A stretch of 64,000 nt of DNA from Thioclava pacifica DSM 10166 (GTDB lineage Bacteria > Pseudomonadota > Alphaproteobacteria > Rhodobacterales > Rhodobacteraceae), in contig NZ_AUND01000003.1 of the NCBI RefSeq assembly GCF_000714535.1, positions 26,174-90,173 on the forward strand. The letters are read 5' to 3'. Shown piece by piece: positions 8,532 to 17,798 of this stretch. Positions within the stretch are counted from its first letter, which is position 1. Every line of letters starts with the position of its first letter. The position numbers and the translations under genes are program-made. A model generated the notes under the pieces. It saw only the letters and a program-made list of their open reading frames with translations. It ran no database searches and was not told the origin of the DNA.

Positions 8532-9730
8532 CAGCGGCGCCCCCATGCCATTTGGATTGTCTGCTCCAGCTCATCGGCAACGCTGTTCACGCTGGTCAAA
8601 GCCCGATCAATGGTCTTCCGAATGAGCTGGCTCGGGTCTACCTCATAGATGGTTTGCTGAGTCATGCCGGCGTCAGAAATGGCTGTCGACTTCAGCATCG
8701 GTTCAGTCATGACTTGGCCCGCAAGGATTGAACGTAGGTACCCGGCCATTTGCGTTTGTGGTCCGTCCGACGGCTCGTAGCGTGTGATCAGGAACTTTAC
8801 GAAGTCCCAAGTGACATGTCGTCCAATCGCCTCTTCGACGGCTTTGACCGTTTCCGAAGCGAGTTTGAGGAACTGGCTCATCGAAGCGATGTCGAGCATG
8901 CCGGGGACGACCGTCACAAGTAAGCCCGTGGACGCTGCCAATGCTGTCAATGTCAGGAAGCCCAACTGCGGAGGGCAATCGATCAGCACGATGTCATAGT
9001 CTGAGTCGACTTCCTCTAGCGCCAGAGCAAGACGCTCTGCAAAAATCGGCTGAACCCTGCGCGCAAGGGCATTCGCTGTCTCGGTTTCGTACTCGGACAA
9101 CATCAAGCCAGCCGGGACCATGTCGAGCTTGTGGAAGTATGTTTTCTGGATGACCTCCGAGAGCGGAACCTGATCATCGTATCTCAATGCGTCGTAGATT
9201 GTGCCGCCTTCGGCGAATTCGAGCTCAGGCCGGAAGCCGAAAAATGTCGTCAAACTGGCCTGCGGGTCGAGGTCCAGCACAAGCACGCGGTAGCCACGCA
9301 GGGCATACCTGTGTGCCAAATGGATTGTCGCTGTTGTCTTCGAGCTGCCGCCTTTGAAATTCACGACCGAAATGACCTGAAGACGGTCACCGTCTCGGCG
9401 GCCAGGTCTGTACGCGTCAGCATTTTTGCCTGTCCGCGCCAAAATGTTGCGGAGGTCGTCGACTTCTTCGGCCGTGTAGAACCTATGACCGCGACCGTCA
9501 GTGTGAACTTCTGGGAAGCTGCCATCTTTGTGGCGGTTGCGCAGGTTCGACGTACTAACGCGCAGCAACTCGGCGACCTCGGTCGAGCTGAAGCGGCGCA
9601 AGGACTTGCGTTCTTCTGGCTCGAACGCAACTTTCATCTGCCGGTCAAGCGACTCAGCAAGACTGTCTGCAAATGCTCCGATGTCGGAAGAGCCTATGCC
9701 TTGCGCGTAGCCCGTATTTCGATCATCCAT
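8531..9730 (-). CDS. repA: Partition ATPase RepA (ParA family)
   Basis: RepA is the Walker-type ATPase of repABC that drives partition and represses the operon. An N-terminal DNA-binding part (RRFSSTEVAELLRVSTSNLR, MerR-like helix-turn-helix, around residues 45-65) is followed by the ParA domain: deviant Walker A FKGGSSKTTATIHLA, VLVLDLDPQASLT (Walker A') and IVLIDCPPQLGFL (Walker B). The start at 9730 (MDDRNTG) is the first ATG; a GTG at 9790 would add 20 residues (MASTVRTTKSL), so the N-terminus is uncertain. Autorepression at a promoter in the AT-rich gap upstream is expected from the family. It is the first gene of repABC. Confidence 0.93.
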   Translation of the reverse strand: MDDRNTGYAQGIGSSDIGAFADSLAESLDRQMKVAFEPEERKSLRRFSSTEVAELLRVSTSNLRNRHKDGSFPEVHTDGRGHRFYTAEEVDDLRNILARTGKNADAYRPGRRDGDRLQVISVVNFKGGSSKTTATIHLAHRYALRGYRVLVLDLDPQASLTTFFGFRPELEFAEGGTIYDALRYDDQVPLSEVIQKTYFHKLDMVPAGLMLSEYETETANALARRVQPIFAERLALALEEVDSDYDIVLIDCPPQLGFLTLTALAASTGLLVTVVPGMLDIASMSQFLKLASETVKAVEEAIGRHVTWDFVKFLITRYEPSDGPQTQMAGYLRSILAGQVMTEPMLKSTAISDAGMTQQTIYEVDPSQLIRKTIDRALTSVNSVADELEQTIQMAWGRR

Positions 9731-10096
9731 GTTCTGCCGCCTCTCATGGCCTTTGCTGAGGCTCTTTGTCGTTCTGACGGTCGAAGCCACGTCTGACGCG
9801 TTTTGCCGTCAGAATGGAGATGCCACGAACATCTGAGTCCGGCAAGAAGAATCTAGATGTAGTGGAAAAGTTATCCACAGCACCAATTTGGTCGCGCGGG
9901 GCTTACGCTAGATAACGCATTGATTACCAACGATAAAAACCGTGTCTGGCGAAGCTGACACCCTTCGAGATATTTTCTGCTCGCGCGAACTAACCCCAAG
10001 GCATTGTTGGATATTTACGTGGTTTTCGTCCAATTGAGGCGATGATTCTGGAAGAATTGGGCCGAGCGAACAGGGTGGTTTGCCGACCATTAGCGC
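9731..10096. other. Gap between recombinase and repA
   Basis: This gap, moderately AT-rich, must hold the repA promoter. It contains a perfect DnaA box (9871-9879) and an imperfect inverted repeat with GTGTC and GACAC arms (9942-9961), a possible RepA operator. No gene is seen. Confidence 0.5.
9871..9879 (+). promoter_or_regulatory. Perfect DnaA box
   Basis: TTATCCACA matches the strict DnaA-binding consensus, 140 bases upstream of repA. repABC replication starts within repC, so this box is more likely to tie repA expression, or a secondary origin function, to host DnaA. A chance match to a 9-mer in 64 kb is possible. Confidence 0.4.
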
Positions 10097-10978
10097 CTAC
10101 AAAAGGCCGAGGCGCTCTGCACGCTCCAGCAGCATTCTGACTGAGGAAGGCTGCCAGCTGGTTCGACCGCGAGGGGTGCGCTCACGCATGGATTCGAGTC
10201 GGTCGCAGATTGCCTGCAAGGTGATCTCGGGGTCAGCACCTTTGATTGCGGCGACAATCGCAGGCAGGCGATCGTCGGTTTCGCGACGTCCAGCGCGTCC
10301 AAGCACTTCAGCGGGCAGGAATCCGTCCGCCACGTATGCCTTCACGGCGCGGAGCAGGCGGCTTTGCGTCCAGCGCCGATCATGGGGCAGGGGGCCATTG
10401 ATGATCCGCAGGACGTCTTCCCAAGCCATATCGGGGCGCAAACGGCGCACATGGGGCACCCAATCCTGCGCAGTTTCGTTCAAGCGCTCCATGTAGCCGT
10501 CCTGTCGCGCCAGCCGCACCTTGCGCAGCGCTTCAGGGTCCTTGGCGCGAAGACCTGGGTTGCCGCCGACGCGGCCCTTTGAGCGTGCCGAGGCAAGTCC
10601 GGCTTTGGTACGCTCGCGGATCAGAGCGCGTTCGAACTCAGCCGCAGCGCCCAGAACCTGCAACGTGAACTTGCCCTGGGGCGAGGCAGTGTCAATCGGG
10701 TCCTGGAGCGAGCGGAAGAACGCCCCCTTGCCCTCCAGTTTTTCGATCACCTCAAGTAGGTGCGACAAAGACCGCGCAAGCCGGTCGATCCGCACGACGA
10801 CCAGCGTGTCGCCCTTACCAATCCGCTCCAGCACACGTGCAAGCACGGGCCGCGCGCGATTGCCGCCCGAGGCGTGCTCTTCAAAGATCTCGGCGCATCC
10901 CGCAGACTGCAGTGCCTCAGACTGGGGCAGGGGGGTCTGATCCTCGGTGGAGACGCGCGCATAGCCAATCAGGGGCAT
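10097..10978 (-). CDS. Serine recombinase (resolvase/invertase type)
   Basis: The N-terminal 140 residues form the catalytic domain of a small serine recombinase: IGYARVSTEDQ carries the nucleophilic Ser, followed by VVVRIDRLARSLSHL (catalytic Arg pair), TASPQGKFTLQVLGAAAEFER and RERTKAGLASARSKGR. The remaining 150 residues are longer than the usual Tn3-resolvase tail (total 293 against about 185-200) and contain two helical DNA-binding-like segments (MAWEDVLRIINGPLPHDRRWTQ; ITLQAICDRLE). It most likely resolves plasmid multimers, since it sits beside the repABC genes and a res-like region lies right upstream. It could equally be left over from a transposon. It starts at 10978; there is no obvious strong ribosome binding site. 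Confidence 0.85.
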   Translation of the reverse strand: MPLIGYARVSTEDQTPLPQSEALQSAGCAEIFEEHASGGNRARPVLARVLERIGKGDTLVVVRIDRLARSLSHLLEVIEKLEGKGAFFRSLQDPIDTASPQGKFTLQVLGAAAEFERALIRERTKAGLASARSKGRVGGNPGLRAKDPEALRKVRLARQDGYMERLNETAQDWVPHVRRLRPDMAWEDVLRIINGPLPHDRRWTQSRLLRAVKAYVADGFLPAEVLGRAGRRETDDRLPAIVAAIKGADPEITLQAICDRLESMRERTPRGRTSWQPSSVRMLLERAERLGLL

Positions 10979-10987
10979 GAAACCGGG

Positions 10988-11033
10988 CCGTTTGCAATTT
11001 AATATATCGCTAATAAACGACCGTTTGCAAACG
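10988..11033. promoter_or_regulatory. res-like site upstream of the recombinase
   Basis: CCGTTTGCAA occurs twice in direct orientation (10988-10997 and 11021-11030). The first copy starts a 31-bp element with CGTTT and AAACG ends around an AT-rich centre (TTTAATATATCGCTAATAA), the second is part of a perfect palindrome CGTTTGCAAACG (11022-11033). Inverted-repeat subsites with an AT-rich crossover, next to the gene's own start, are the layout of a resolvase res site. Confidence 0.5.
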
Positions 11034-11176
11034 AATGCAAGTAGGTGCTCTCTCGTCGTGCTCGTCCAAAATCCCTTGGTTTCCTTGCGCTGAGCGCGAT
11101 CTGAGAGGTTTCACCGGCCGTTGCGCGCGCATACTATATAAAGAGCGAAGGCACCCGCCACAAAATCACTTGGGTA

Positions 11177-11204
11177 ATGTGCAAAAGAACAGTATTTTGC
11201 ACAT
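11177..11204 (+). promoter_or_regulatory. Operator palindrome at a start codon
   Basis: ATGTGCAAAA (11177-11186) and TTTTGCACAT (11195-11204) are perfect 10-bp inverted repeats with an 8-base spacer, ending right before the ATG at 11205. A protein bound here would block translation start and probably the promoter. The TATA-like ACTATATAAAG near 11131 may be the -10 region. Autoregulation by the winged-helix product of the gene is the simplest reading. Confidence 0.55.
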
Positions 11205-12272
11205 ATGAAGACCCAAGCATCTGTTTTGACTGATGATTTCAATGACCCCCTCATTACCATCGAGGAGGATGAAGCCGCTCACGAAGAGGATCTCTGGTTT
11301 CTGCCGGGACCACTCGAAGAAGAACCGGATGATTTGCCTCCCGGGCCACGGGCGGAACCGCCCGACACTGCTGTCATCGAAGACTGGGCAAAGGCAGAGG
11401 GCGTTCACGCTGCGCGACTGGCACGGGTCGCTGGACGCCTGGGTGCTCTGGATGACCGGCTGCTGCGTGGCCCGGAAGGCTGGCGGCATCGCCTCGCTCT
11501 TATCGAGGCAGCGGACCTTAGCTGGTTCGCGGGGGATCGGGTGAGTTCTGATCGTCTGGCGCTTTGGATATCGATGCGGCTGTCAGGTGCACAGGATGAC
11601 CCAAATGCCCTGGCAAGAGTAGGATGGGCTGTTCGGCGCCTGACAGGCGGTCCCGGACCGAAGGCTGACTTGGCCGCCTTCCTGGATCGCCGCGATCCCG
11701 AGAACATTGAAGGCAGCGCTGAATGTTTCGAAGATCGCGCGGGCGGATGGCTGGACGTAATGGCAGCCGCAGCCGATCTCCACCCGATCACGCGTGCTTG
11801 CATGGGCTTTCATCTCTGGAGCCTGGCTGGCCTCGGACAGCACGGCGACCAGATCGAAGCCGCCGTCACCGCGTCCAGGATCGCGGCCAGCGACGGAAGC
11901 GGCGCCATCTTTGCACCGCTCGCCATGGGCGGGGCAGGGGGGCTGCGTGTTTCGGGCTTGCCGCCCGAACGTTTGGCCCGCTGGCTGGATGGGATGAACA
12001 GCGCAATTCTGAAGGCGATGCGAACACTTGACGATGTCGAAACTTGGACGGGTCGGGCAGAAAACGTCATGGCGCACTTGTCTGGCCGCACGCCGGTCGC
12101 CTTGCGAACGGCATTTTGTCAGTGGCCCATGGTTTCCGCTCCAATGGCTGAGGCGTTGACCGGCGCCAGTCGCGCTGCCGTTCAACGCAATCTGGCGTGG
12201 ATGGAGGCAAGCGGCTTGATCTGCGAGGTAACGGGGCAGGGGCGATATCGCATGTGGAAGACGGCCGTCTGA
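11205..12272 (+). CDS. Winged helix-turn-helix protein, 355 aa
   Basis: The product has an acidic N-terminus (residues 1-55, with EEDEAAHEEDLW and PLEEEPDDLPP), a long helical middle (60-290) and a C-terminal helix-turn-helix/winged-helix region (about 295-355: WPMVSAPMAEALTGASRAAV, then NLAWMEASGLICEVTGQGRY). It resembles the replicon-associated alphaproteobacterial proteins (RHE_PE00001-like, with a C-terminal HTH domain) that combine a helical domain of unknown role with a DNA-binding tail. The start at 11205 is set by the neat operator palindrome ending there, though the ribosome binding site is then poor. It stands alone, divergent from the recombinase, and is followed by a strong hairpin. 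The likely role is a regulator of plasmid genes; the target is unknown. Confidence 0.7.
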   Translation: MKTQASVLTDDFNDPLITIEEDEAAHEEDLWFLPGPLEEEPDDLPPGPRAEPPDTAVIEDWAKAEGVHAARLARVAGRLGALDDRLLRGPEGWRHRLALIEAADLSWFAGDRVSSDRLALWISMRLSGAQDDPNALARVGWAVRRLTGGPGPKADLAAFLDRRDPENIEGSAECFEDRAGGWLDVMAAAADLHPITRACMGFHLWSLAGLGQHGDQIEAAVTASRIAASDGSGAIFAPLAMGGAGGLRVSGLPPERLARWLDGMNSAILKAMRTLDDVETWTGRAENVMAHLSGRTPVALRTAFCQWPMVSAPMAEALTGASRAAVQRNLAWMEASGLICEVTGQGRYRMWKTAV

Positions 12273-12336
12273 CGGGGTGTCCAGTGATGACCGAAGGCGA
12301 TTGACTACGTGGCTAGGCGCCGTGTGAGCACGAAAC

Positions 12337-12365
12337 AGCCGCAGCCGGATCCTTTGGCTGCGGCT
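12337..12365 (+). terminator. Terminator after the HTH gene
   Basis: AGCCGCAGCC and GGCTGCGGCT form a perfect 10-bp stem with a 9-base loop, followed by TTTCC. It is placed 65 bases past the stop at 12272. The U-run is short (three), but the stem is very stable. Confidence 0.65.
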
Positions 12366-12371
12366 TTCCGG

Positions 12372-12780
12372 TCAGCTGGCGGTTTCCTCCGTCAGGTCAT
12401 CCAACGTCCAGCCGAACACTTCGGCATCGGATGACGGCATAGAAAACTCAAACCCGGCTGTTGTCGGGGCGAGTTCCTCGGAGACAGCAGAATTGCTGTC
12501 CGCCGTGCCCGCGCGGACATCGGCAAAATAAAGCGTCTCAAAGAGCCGGACGACCCGATTCAACTTGTTCTCTGCGGGAGCACGGCCGCTCATCAGCAGC
12601 GGATCGATGCTCAGGGTGCCGTCTGCGCCGGACATGCCGATCACGCTGCCATCTTCCGTGGTGAGCGTCACGCAAGTGCGTTCGACGGCCTCCACCTCCA
12701 TCAGGCGCGTGTCGAACCATCCGGCGCGCGAGCTTGGCGGGCCAAGCCACGTCGCGTCTTCATCGCCACGCCGGAGGTGT
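12372..12780 (-). pseudogene. C-terminal relic of a DUF4340-like protein
   Basis: An open frame without its own proper start runs from a stop at about 12781 to 12372. It contains AGWFDTRLMEVEAVERTCV, a DGSVIGMSG strand and LNRVVRLFETLYFADVR, the pattern of the DUF4340 proteins that accompany GldA/GldG-type ABC exporters. It directly follows a broken ABC ATPase gene on the same strand, so both appear to come from one exporter operon whose middle was deleted. An internal ATG at 12701 would allow a 109-residue product, but no ribosome binding site supports it. The DUF4340 assignment is from pattern memory and is only moderately sure. Confidence 0.5.
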
Positions 12781-12781
12781 T

Positions 12782-13018
12782 AAGCCGCGCCTTTGCTGCC
12801 GCAGGGTCGCGCCAGACATCATGACCGCCGATCCGACCGGTCCCAGCGTCGGGTTCAAGAAACCCGGTGATCATCTTCATCGTGGTGGATTTGCCCGCAC
12901 CGTTCGAACCGAGAAACCCGACAAGCTATCCCCGAGAGACCGACAGGGATACATCGTCAACTGCAGTCATGTCCCCGAAGCGCTTTTTCAGCCCGCGGGC
13001 GTCGACAAGCGTCGTCAT
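12782..13018 (-). pseudogene. Truncated ABC transporter ATPase
   Basis: The frame starts MTTLVDARGLKKRFGDMTAV, a typical ABC ATPase N-terminus, but hits an in-frame TAG at 12926-12928, exactly where the usual sequence has Glu before VGFLGSNGAGKSTT. Past the stop the same frame continues through the Walker A motif (GSNGAGKST) and MKMITGFLEPDAG, then ends abruptly around 12782, where unrelated sequence (the DUF4340-like relic) begins. The ABC signature, Walker B and all later parts are gone. It is of the GldA/NosF type. This is a nonsense-mutated, 3'-deleted gene and cannot make a working ATPase. Confidence 0.75.
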
Positions 13019-13141
13019 TGAGATTGCCTCCAGTTCGGGCTGGCGCGCCCGACGAAAGGCCGCGCCAGCGGTTGAGATCAGACCGAACCTTGGAGGTGTT
13101 CCTGTGGTGTCTGGGCCGCCTCTGCCGGACGCTCGCCTGAT

Positions 13142-13167
13142 GTGCCGCGGGCACAGGCCCGCGGCAC
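13142..13167 (-). terminator. Hairpin after groEL
   Basis: GTGCCGCGGG and CCCGCGGCAC pair perfectly over 10 bp around a 6-base loop, about 40 bases past the groEL stop. No U-run follows on the minus strand, so it may act as a stabilising 3' hairpin. Confidence 0.5.
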
Positions 13168-13205
13168 TCTGTTTTGGTGGGCGCCCGGATGAAAGCCGGA
13201 CGGTC

Positions 13206-14867
<1,662 letters not shown>

Positions 14868-15179
14868 TTATGCAGCTTTGGCGATTTCTTTGTCTTCGAT
14901 GATCCCGAGGATGTCGCTCTCCTTCATGATGAGCAGCTCCTCGCCATCGAGGGTGATCTCGGTCCCCGACCACTTGCCGAACAGGATGTGGTCGCCTGCT
15001 TTCACCGCCAGTTCGATGTGCTTGCCGTTTTCGTCACGCGCACCGGGGCCAACGGCGATGACCTCACCGCGGCTCGGTTTTTCCTTGGCAGTGTCGGGGA
15101 TGATCAGACCGCCCTTGGTCTTCTCGTCGCTGTCAACGCGGCGCACCAGAACGCGGTCATGCAGAGGCTTAAATGTCAT
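14868..15179 (-). CDS. groES: Co-chaperonin GroES (Hsp10)
   Basis: This 103-residue protein is the lid of the GroEL chamber. It starts [14 protein letters not shown], has the mobile loop [15 protein letters not shown] that docks on GroEL and ends NPS-like in [14 protein letters not shown]. The start at 15179 has an excellent ribosome binding site (GGAGGAG). A longer frame to 15275 reads through the promoter region and is not used. It is the first gene of the groESL operon. An inverted repeat GAGTG-N13-CACTC lies about 15 bases upstream of the ribosome binding site, but its half-sites are in the opposite order to the CIRCE element, so it is not a standard HrcA site; a CTTGAAG box (15276-15270) further up might belong to a heat-shock sigma promoter. 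Confidence 0.97.
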   Translation of the reverse strand: MTFKPLHDRVLVRRVDSDEKTKGGLIIPDTAKEKPSRGEVIAVGPGARDENGKHIELAVKAGDHILFGKWSGTEITLDGEELLIMKESDILGIIEDKEIAKAA

Positions 15180-15615
15180 GCACACAGCTCCTCCGTTAGA
15201 GTGTCCTTGCTTTTGGCACTCACATCGACCGAGCGCCAACGACGCGTATTTCGGCAAATGGTCCGTCGACTTCAAGACCGCCGATGAATTTTTTTATGAT
15301 TATAAATCAAAGCTTTGCCACACTTCATCAGAAAATCAGGTTTTTGGCGCGCCGATACTGCGCCGAAAGGCACAGCGGTCGCCAACATCCGTTCAGCCAT
15401 GGAAACGGGGAACCTGAACCGGAACTTCCGGCTTGGGCGGCCGTCTGTCATCCGACCTTGCGCACGGATTTCTCACGGGCTTCTCCGTTTCTTCAGACGG
15501 TCAGTCTAGGCTTGTCGCCACCCGCCCGTCGGATGACTTCACCCGGCACGATACTGCCGGCGCCAGCGCGATGGCCTCGGTGCCGGACAGCTTCGGACTT
15601 GGCGTGGCCCGCGGG
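15180..15615. other. groES promoter region
   Basis: No gene is supported between htpG and groES. It contains the GAGTG/CACTC inverted repeat at about 15195-15225, the minus-strand CTTGAAG box at 15276-15270 and an AT-rich patch around 15285-15310, together the likely groESL control region. Confidence 0.5.
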
Positions 15616-17466
15616 TCAGGCGCCGAAGGCGCGGGACATGACGGCGCCCAGACGGCGTGCGAAGCCGGCCGGATCGGCCGGACCTTCCCCCTCCACGATG
15701 CGGGCCTGATCGAGCAGAAGATGGGCCGCGTCCTTCAGCAGGTCATCGGGACCGCTCTCGGCACGTTCGGCCAGCTTCGTGATGAGCGCGTGATCCGGGT
15801 TCAGTTCGAGAACCTTCGGCATTCCCTCTTTCAATTGCCCGTGGCGTTTCAGAAGGCGTTCGAGGTTCACGTCGATGTCGCCCTCATCCGCGATCAGACA
15901 AACCGGGCTGTCGGTCAGGCGTTTGGACGGGCGCACGTCCTTGACGGTTTCGCCCAGCTCGGCCTTTATCGCGGTGATCAGTTTCGAGAGGTCCGCTGCG
16001 CCTTCCTTTTCCGTGTCGGCCTTGTCGGCGTCGCCCTTGATCGTATCCAGATCCGCCGCGCCCCGGGTGATGGACTTGAACGGTTTGCCCTCGAACTCAT
16101 GGATGTGCTGGAGCCAGAACTCGTCCACCGGGTCCGAGAGCAGCAGGACCTCGACCCCCTTGGCCTTGAAGCCCTCCAGATGTGGGGACTGCGCCAGTTT
16201 GCCCGCGTCTTCGCCCGCGATGTAGAAAATCGCATCCTGCCCCTCCTTCATCCGCTCGACGTAGCCGGTCAGGCTGGTCAGCGCCTCGGAGCCGGTGGTG
16301 GCAAAACGGCAGACCTCCAGGATCCGGTCGCGCAGGGACGGGTCCTCGACAAGGCCCTCTTTCAGGACGGCGCCGAAGTTGCCCCAGAAGGCGGCATAGG
16401 CCTCCGGTTCCTTAGTTGCCTTCTTCTTGAATTCGCTCAGAACCTTCTTGGTGACTTGCCCCCGGATCTTGGCCAGTTTCGGGTCATGTTGCAGCATCTC
16501 GCGTGAGACGTTCAGCGTCAGGTCCTGGCTGTCCACCACGCCGCGCAAAAAGCGCAGATAGGCCGGGACCAGGTCTTTGGTCGTCTCCGAGATGAAGACC
16601 CGGTTCACATAGAGCTTGACGTGGCTCTTGCGTTCCGGGTCGAACAGGTCGAACGGCTGCATCGAGGGCACGAACAGCAGGCTGGTGTGGTTGAGCGAGC
16701 CTTCGATCTTGTTGTGGATGGTCAGCCAGGGGATATCGAAGGCATGCGACGCATGTCGGTAGAACTCTGTATACTGGTCCTCGCTGATCTCACTCGGCGC
16801 TTTCGTCCAGAGCGCCTCCGCCGCGTTGAGGGTCTCGTCCCCCAGCTTCACCGGAAAGTTGATGTGTTCGGAGTAGGTCTTGATGATGTGGCGGATGCGG
16901 GCCTCTTCGGCGAATTCTTTCGCATCTTTCTTGAGGTGCAGCGTCACCGTGGTGCCGGCGGCCTCGCGGGTCGCGGGTTCGATGGTAAAGGAGCCCTTGC
17001 CGTCGGAGGACCATAGCCAGGCAGCATCCTCACCAGCCTTACGGGTCAGCACGTCCACGCGGTCGGCCACCATGAAGGCCGAATAGAAGCCCACACCAAA
17101 CTGTCCGATGAGGCCCGGAGCATCCTTCTTTTCGGCCTTCAGCGCCTGGATGAAGGCGCCGGTGCCGGATTTGGCGATCGTGCCGAGCGTTTCCAGCAGG
17201 TCAGCGTGGTTCATCCCGATGCCGTTGTCTGAGATCGACAGGGTTTTCTTGTCGGTGGCAAGTGTGATCGCAAACCCCTCGGACGGGGCAAGGCTTGCAT
17301 CGGTCAAAGCCGCGTAGCGGAGCTTGTCGCAGGCATCGGATGCGTTGGAGACAAGCTCTCGCAGGAACACCTCGCGGTTGGAATAGAGGGACCCAGCGAC
17401 AATCTCCAGAAGCTGGCCCACTTCGGTCTGGAAAGAAAATGTCTCTTTCTCGAGTACGTCGGTCAT
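15616..17466 (-). CDS. htpG: Chaperone HtpG (Hsp90)
   Basis: HtpG is the bacterial Hsp90, an ATP-dependent dimeric chaperone. The 616 residues show the N-terminal ATP lid region in order: LYSNREVFLRELVSNASDAC, ISDNGIGMNHADLLETLGTI, GQFGVGFYSAFMVAD, then the middle domain (LYVNRVFISE, VDSQDLTLNVSREMLQ) and a C-terminal dimerisation domain. Every standard motif is intact. The ribosome binding site GGAGG lies at good distance before the ATG at 17466. It is a single-gene unit upstream of groESL on the same strand, with 436 bases between. A heat-shock-type promoter candidate sits 30-60 bases upstream. Next to it on the other side begins a transposon relic, so htpG marks one edge of a mobile segment. 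Confidence 0.98.
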   Translation of the reverse strand: MTDVLEKETFSFQTEVGQLLEIVAGSLYSNREVFLRELVSNASDACDKLRYAALTDASLAPSEGFAITLATDKKTLSISDNGIGMNHADLLETLGTIAKSGTGAFIQALKAEKKDAPGLIGQFGVGFYSAFMVADRVDVLTRKAGEDAAWLWSSDGKGSFTIEPATREAAGTTVTLHLKKDAKEFAEEARIRHIIKTYSEHINFPVKLGDETLNAAEALWTKAPSEISEDQYTEFYRHASHAFDIPWLTIHNKIEGSLNHTSLLFVPSMQPFDLFDPERKSHVKLYVNRVFISETTKDLVPAYLRFLRGVVDSQDLTLNVSREMLQHDPKLAKIRGQVTKKVLSEFKKKATKEPEAYAAFWGNFGAVLKEGLVEDPSLRDRILEVCRFATTGSEALTSLTGYVERMKEGQDAIFYIAGEDAGKLAQSPHLEGFKAKGVEVLLLSDPVDEFWLQHIHEFEGKPFKSITRGAADLDTIKGDADKADTEKEGAADLSKLITAIKAELGETVKDVRPSKRLTDSPVCLIADEGDIDVNLERLLKRHGQLKEGMPKVLELNPDHALITKLAERAESGPDDLLKDAAHLLLDQARIVEGEGPADPAGFARRLGAVMSRAFGA

Positions 17467-17497
17467 GTCTGAACCTCCAGTTGCACACGCGGCGCCG

Positions 17498-17526
17498 ATC
17501 TAAGAATGACGCATGGGTCTTTCAAC
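17498..17526 (-). promoter_or_regulatory. Possible heat-shock promoter of htpG
   Basis: On the minus strand GTTGAAA (17526-17520) and CTTAGAT (17504-17498) match the alphaproteobacterial RpoH pattern (CTTG, 17-18 bases, CYTATNT) with one mismatch in each box. The distance to the htpG start is about 30 bases. The match is by eye only. Confidence 0.4.
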
Positions 17527-17658
17527 GGGAAACGGCAGACCAAAAGCATCGGAGCCGAGCCGCGATGCGCCGCTGTCTGCCGCGATCTCATGGCGAAAAA
17601 ATTCGCAGGCGCGTCTTGACGTGGCCGATTGACAACACCTTATCTGCATCAGTGTTAC

Positions 17659-17760
17659 GTTGACCTTAAGGTGAGATTACAAACTCAATGAAATCAATGG
17701 CCTTGCTTTGACGTTAAATCTGAGATTTTGACTTTAAACTTGATGTTTTTGACCCGAAAT
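17659..17760. repeat. Tandem TTGAC repeats at a transposon end
   Basis: The motif TTGACNTTAA or a close form recurs at about 17660, 17708, 17728 and 17749 (GTTGACCTTAAGG, TTTGACGTTAAAT, TTTGACTTTAAAC, TTTGACCCGAAAT), spaced 20-21 bases for the last three. This AT-rich array precedes a Mu/Tn7-like transposase gene. Iterated direct repeats at an end are typical transposase-binding sites of such elements, so this is probably the left end of the tni transposon. Confidence 0.5.
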
Positions 17761-17798
17761 CCGAGACAGGCTTCGCAGCAGAGGCGCGACGGGCAGCG

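Noticed and set aside
15195..15225. CIRCE element upstream of groES
   Set aside because: The inverted repeat is GAGTG...CACTC, the reverse order of CIRCE (GCACTC...GAGTGC), and the spacer is 13 instead of 9.
17659..17760. CRISPR-like array
   Set aside because: Only four short, degenerate repeats with 20-base period and no conserved spacer/repeat structure or cas genes; better explained as transposase-binding repeats.
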